DNA from: Phycisphaerae bacterium | GTDB taxonomy: Bacteria; Planctomycetota; Phycisphaerae; UBA1845 | DNA: 9,277 nucleotides | NCBI GenBank assembly: GCA_029260155.1 | Contig: JAJDDU010000165.1 | Coordinates: 1-9,277, forward strand | Reading direction: 5' to 3' | Program-made: the position numbers and the translations under genes | Shown here: piece by piece, positions 6,825 through 9,277 of the stretch | Position numbering within the stretch: position 1 is the first letter of the stretch | Layout of the letters: each line of letters begins with the position of its first letter | The notes under the pieces: generated by a model | The model's database searches: none | What the model was told of the DNA's origin: nothing | The model's input: the letters and a program-made list of their open reading frames with translations, nothing else

Positions 6825-7206
6825 AGAGTGAGCATGGGCGGTCACAACTTGGAGTGCTGTGGCGAAATTCAATGAAGAATAGACGTACGCCACGTTGCGG
6901 GGAGCGTCCGAGGTTGACCCTTGCGGAGGAGTTCCGCTCGGGGTGAATCCCGCAGCTCGGGAGGGCGAGGAACTTGTGGATGTCCCGGGGGAACGATCGC
7001 TGTGAAAAAGAACGCCACGGGTGGCGCTTGCGTGGGCAGGGGAGCGTCAATACCGCTCCCGACGAGCGAATGGCCACGCAAGCGTGGACCATGCCCCCCA
7101 GCCGTGTTTGCGTAGCGGTGGCGAGCGGGGCCCTGTCGGGCAAGCCCCCGTGGTACGCGTCCAACGCCATGCCACACATGATCGCCACACGCCGGACCCA
7201 CCGCCA
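6825..7206. other. Hairpin-rich non-coding stretch
   Basis: No convincing gene is seen; open frames here on both strands lack start context and read as low-complexity translations. Short inverted repeats recur, for example GCGGA (6923-6927) with TCCGC (6933-6937), the nested structure at 7013-7087, and GGGC-AA-GCCC (7138-7147). The stretch ends at the putative promoter of the gene at 7295. Confidence 0.5.
7013..7087. repeat. Nested palindromic element, REP-like candidate
   Basis: CGCCAC-GG-GTGGCG (7013-7026) is a near-perfect palindrome. Next to it CGCTTGCGTGG (7025-7035) pairs perfectly over 11 bp with CCACGCAAGCG (7074-7084), enclosing a 7-bp stem GGGAGCG (7040-7046) with CGCTCCC (7054-7060). 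The right arm is also a palindrome by itself, CCACGC-AA-GCGTGG (7074-7087), so two alternative folds exist. The organisation resembles repetitive extragenic palindromes; only one copy is visible here, so the assignment is inferred. Confidence 0.5.
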
Positions 7207-7235
7207 TTTCCATTTCCGCGCGTCGCCACTACAAT
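7207..7235 (+). promoter_or_regulatory. Promoter candidate for the 7295 gene
   Basis: TACAAT (7230-7235, 5 of 6 matches to TATAAT) lies 17 nt after TTTCCA (7207-7212, 4 of 6). A transcript from about 7242 would have a leader of about 53 nt before GTG 7295. The spacing resembles the promoter of the 3307 gene. Confidence 0.4.
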
Positions 7236-7278
7236 CTCTGGCGATTGAAGCGTCCGCTGCGCGGTCGAAATCTTGTGT

Positions 7279-7284
7279 GAGAGG
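7279..7284 (+). promoter_or_regulatory. Ribosome-binding site candidate for GTG 7295
   Basis: GAGAGG ends 10 nt before GTG 7295, a little far but usable. It supports GTG 7295 over upstream starts in the same frame. Confidence 0.35.
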
Positions 7285-7294
7285 TATCACGATT

Positions 7295-9217
7295 GTGACC
7301 AAACCCGTACCCACCCTCATGATAGCCGTCGCCGCGCCGCTGCTGGCCGGCGCGATCTACCTGGCTGTTCCGGCACTCAGACCCGCCGAGGCGGCAGTGA
7401 TGATCGAAGCAGACCAACACGTCGAAGCCGCACGGCGATTGCTCTTCGCATATGGCGAGAACGAAGAACGCATCGCGCAGATTCTAGGCCAGCTCGAAGC
7501 CGACAACATCGACGTAACGTTGAGCGGCGACGACACCGAACGAATCGTCGACGAGAACCCCGAGGCTATCGAGGAGATCGAGGATCGCCTCGGCGAGCTG
7601 ACCCGTGGCCGCAACGCTTCGCGCGTCCGTGAACTCGAAGATAAGTTCCAAGAGGCCGGGGGAGCCAGCGAGACTCCGCTCCTGCAATCCGGTGGCCTCG
7701 GAGGAGGCACCAACGCGGTACTCAGGTCCATGCGCGATGGCGTGCGGCAGCGCGACGCCATCCTGCAGCAAAACGCCAAACTCCTCGATGAGGCGCTGGC
7801 GAAGGTCAACGCTGCGCTGGCTGTCTCGCATGGCGAGATCAGTGCGTCTGAGGATCAGTACGCCAACGGGGTCAAGGGGATCATTCTCGTCGCCAAGGCA
7901 GGCGTTGCGCAGAGAGAGGCGTGGCATCTTCGGGCGCGGGCCGACTCTTCTCGGAGAGAGCTTGTCGCACTGAGCGGACTGGTCCAACGCCTCGCGATCA
8001 ACCAGGAATTGGTTCAGCGCAGTCAGGTCGATGATTCGCTGGAGGCCTTGGTCGACGAATCCCGCGAGTTCAAGCGCAACGCACGAGAAAAGGAGGAGGA
8101 AATCAGCGCGATTGATGCGAAGATCGCGGACCTCAAGGCCCGCCTCGCAAGTTCCCAAGGCAAGGCGAACGCCGCGCGCGACGCAATGGAATCACTTCAG
8201 GAGCAAGGCGCAAACCTTCTCGAATCGACCGGCTCGCAGGACTTCGCTGATCGCTATGTCAAGTTATCGAATGAGTACGATACGGCCCTCGCCGTCGCCC
8301 ACCGCCTCGAACGCGGCACGCTGCTGAACGCCCGCATCGACGACACCGGCGACTACGTTCGTGGGCAGTTCGTTCCAACTCAAGCCGGCGGCGAGATCGT
8401 CGTGCAACGTGGCTTGGCTGATTACGAGAATGATCGTGATACGACAGCTCGAGACCTCGCCACGATCAAGGAAACGCTTGCCGTCATCGAGGAGGGAATC
8501 GAGGCATTGCGAGCCCTGAAGGGCGGATACGAAGACAAGGTCGCCGAAGCGGAGGCACGCGCCAAAGAGAACCTAGCGCGGGCGGCCGAGGTCTATACAC
8601 GCTTTGATCAACAGATCACAGAGGCTGACGCCGCGATGGAACGGGCTGCCACCACCGCGCGGCAGGCCGCTCGCGCGTTTCGCACCGCCGGCCGGGCAGC
8701 TTCCGACGGGACGCGCGACGCAACCGCCAAACTGGATCCGCTTGGCGCCACCGCCAAAGAGCGATCACCGTTCAAGCTACGCTCCGCAGATCGATGGCAG
8801 GCAGGTCAGTTGGACAATGAATCGGCTCAAGCCAAACATGTGCTGGCGTCGGTTCTTTACGATCGGTTCGCCGCCGCCGCTTCCGATTTTGATCTCCTCA
8901 CACGGGTAAAAGCCGACCTGGAACTCGCCGATGCCGACCCCGACGCGATGGCTCAACGCCGTGACACAGCCCGCGAAGAGGCTGCTGAATCCGCACGAGA
9001 CGCCATCGCTGATTTCGAAAAGTCCTTCCGCCCGCTGAACAACAACTGGACCGTACCGGCAGCGGCGGCAGCAGCACACGATCTCCTTTCGCTGCTGGAA
9101 AACCCCGAGCACACCCAAACCGCCATCACTAACTACGAGCACGCGGTAACCGGCAATGAATCCCAACCCTACGCAAAACCGTTCCTTGAGCGACTCGACA
9201 TCCTCAGAAACCGCTGA
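7295..9217 (+). CDS. Exported helical/coiled-coil protein of unknown function
   Basis: A 640-residue protein from GTG 7295 to TGA 9215-9217. Residues 1-33 look like a signal peptide or N-terminal anchor: MTKPVPT, a hydrophobic stretch (IAVAAPLLAGAIYLAV), then AEA as a possible cleavage site. The rest is rich in Ala, Glu, Arg and Gln and looks largely helical. Heptad-like stretches are clearest at about 82-120, 143-175, 245-310 (acidic/basic REFKRNAREKEEEISAID), 375-465 and 550-578. A Gly-rich linker lies at 133-139 and a short beta-like patch at 357-372. Beyond the putative N-terminal signal no enzymatic motif, calcium loop, repeat family or second membrane segment is visible, and there is no IPTL tail. 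GTG 7295 is preferred because the hydrophobic segment follows directly and GAGAGG lies 10 nt upstream; ATG 7319 would lose the positive N-region. The frame is open to 6974, but that part crosses a hairpin-rich repeat and looks non-coding. I do not recognise the family. A structural or scaffolding role in the envelope is inference. Confidence 0.88.
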   Translation: MTKPVPTLMIAVAAPLLAGAIYLAVPALRPAEAAVMIEADQHVEAARRLLFAYGENEERIAQILGQLEADNIDVTLSGDDTERIVDENPEAIEEIEDRLGELTRGRNASRVRELEDKFQEAGGASETPLLQSGGLGGGTNAVLRSMRDGVRQRDAILQQNAKLLDEALAKVNAALAVSHGEISASEDQYANGVKGIILVAKAGVAQREAWHLRARADSSRRELVALSGLVQRLAINQELVQRSQVDDSLEALVDESREFKRNAREKEEEISAIDAKIADLKARLASSQGKANAARDAMESLQEQGANLLESTGSQDFADRYVKLSNEYDTALAVAHRLERGTLLNARIDDTGDYVRGQFVPTQAGGEIVVQRGLADYENDRDTTARDLATIKETLAVIEEGIEALRALKGGYEDKVAEAEARAKENLARAAEVYTRFDQQITEADAAMERAATTARQAARAFRTAGRAASDGTRDATAKLDPLGATAKERSPFKLRSADRWQAGQLDNESAQAKHVLASVLYDRFAAAASDFDLLTRVKADLELADADPDAMAQRRDTAREEAAESARDAIADFEKSFRPLNNNWTVPAAAAAAHDLLSLLENPEHTQTAITNYEHAVTGNESQPYAKPFLERLDILRNR

Positions 9218-9225
9218 CCTGGAAA

Positions 9226-9260
9226 CCACAGGGTTATTCTTGCCGCTGTGGCTTTATTTT
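9226..9260 (+). terminator. Possible intrinsic terminator of the 7295 gene
   Basis: CCACAG (9226-9231) pairs with CTGTGG (9246-9251) across a 14-base loop, and CTTTATTTT follows directly. The T-rich tail and the position 9 nt after the stop at 9217 fit a Rho-independent terminator, though the stem is short. The window ends soon after. Confidence 0.4.
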
Positions 9261-9277
9261 CGTGCTCAATTGTTTCG

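Noticed and set aside
6869..7213. Minus-strand frame of 114 codons
   Set aside because: Pro/Arg/Gly-rich translation of the hairpin region with no start signals.
6974..7294. Upstream extension of the helical protein gene
   Set aside because: It runs through the palindromic element and a putative promoter, and would bury the signal peptide 107 residues inside the protein.

Overview
The window is about 60% GC and looks like chromosomal DNA of a planctomycete, possibly Phycisphaerae-like. This is inferred from protein style only: secreted FG-GAP/VCBS proteins ending in a planctomycete-type paired calcium-loop (dockerin-like) module with Cys residues, two of them carrying an IPTL-CTERM sorting tail. 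Start sites mostly lack a strong Shine-Dalgarno. No ribosomal or other marker gene is present to settle the taxonomy.

Layout. (1) 1-665 (+): 3' part of an ASPIC/UnbV protein with an IPTL-CTERM tail; its 5' end lies outside the window. (2) 1113-2990 (+): a complete tandem paralogue, made of a signal peptide, about seven FG-GAP blades, ASPIC/UnbV, the calcium-loop module and IPTL-CTERM. (3) 3307-5064 (+): a secreted seven-repeat FG-GAP protein with an Ig/FnIII-like domain and a dockerin-like end, preceded by the best promoter and ribosome-binding site in the window. (4) 5065-5207: a convergent gap holding three adjacent hairpins. (5) 5208-6596 (-): another FG-GAP protein ending in the same kind of module, with no signal peptide, a TTG start and a stop two codons upstream; it is probably a 5'-truncated remnant. 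(6) 6597-7294: no intact gene. It holds a coding-like orphan 3' fragment (6657-6824, +) that faces away from gene 5, then a hairpin-rich stretch (about 6920-7150) resembling a dispersed palindromic element. (7) 7295-9217 (+): an Ala/Glu/Arg-rich, largely helical exported protein of unknown function, followed by a possible terminator.

How the genes relate. The four beta-propeller-type genes are built from one set of parts (calcium-loop FG-GAP blades plus a C-terminal paired calcium-loop module) but differ in their ends: two carry the IPTL-CTERM signal and two do not. They read as a cell-surface or extracellular protein cluster that grew by duplication and module exchange. No exosortase, protease, cohesin or enzyme is encoded here, so partners must lie elsewhere. 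I found no CRISPR array, tRNA, rRNA, transposase or recognisable defence system. The most unusual items are the apparent rearrangement junction near 6600, the two hairpin clusters, and the unassigned helical protein at 7295-9217.
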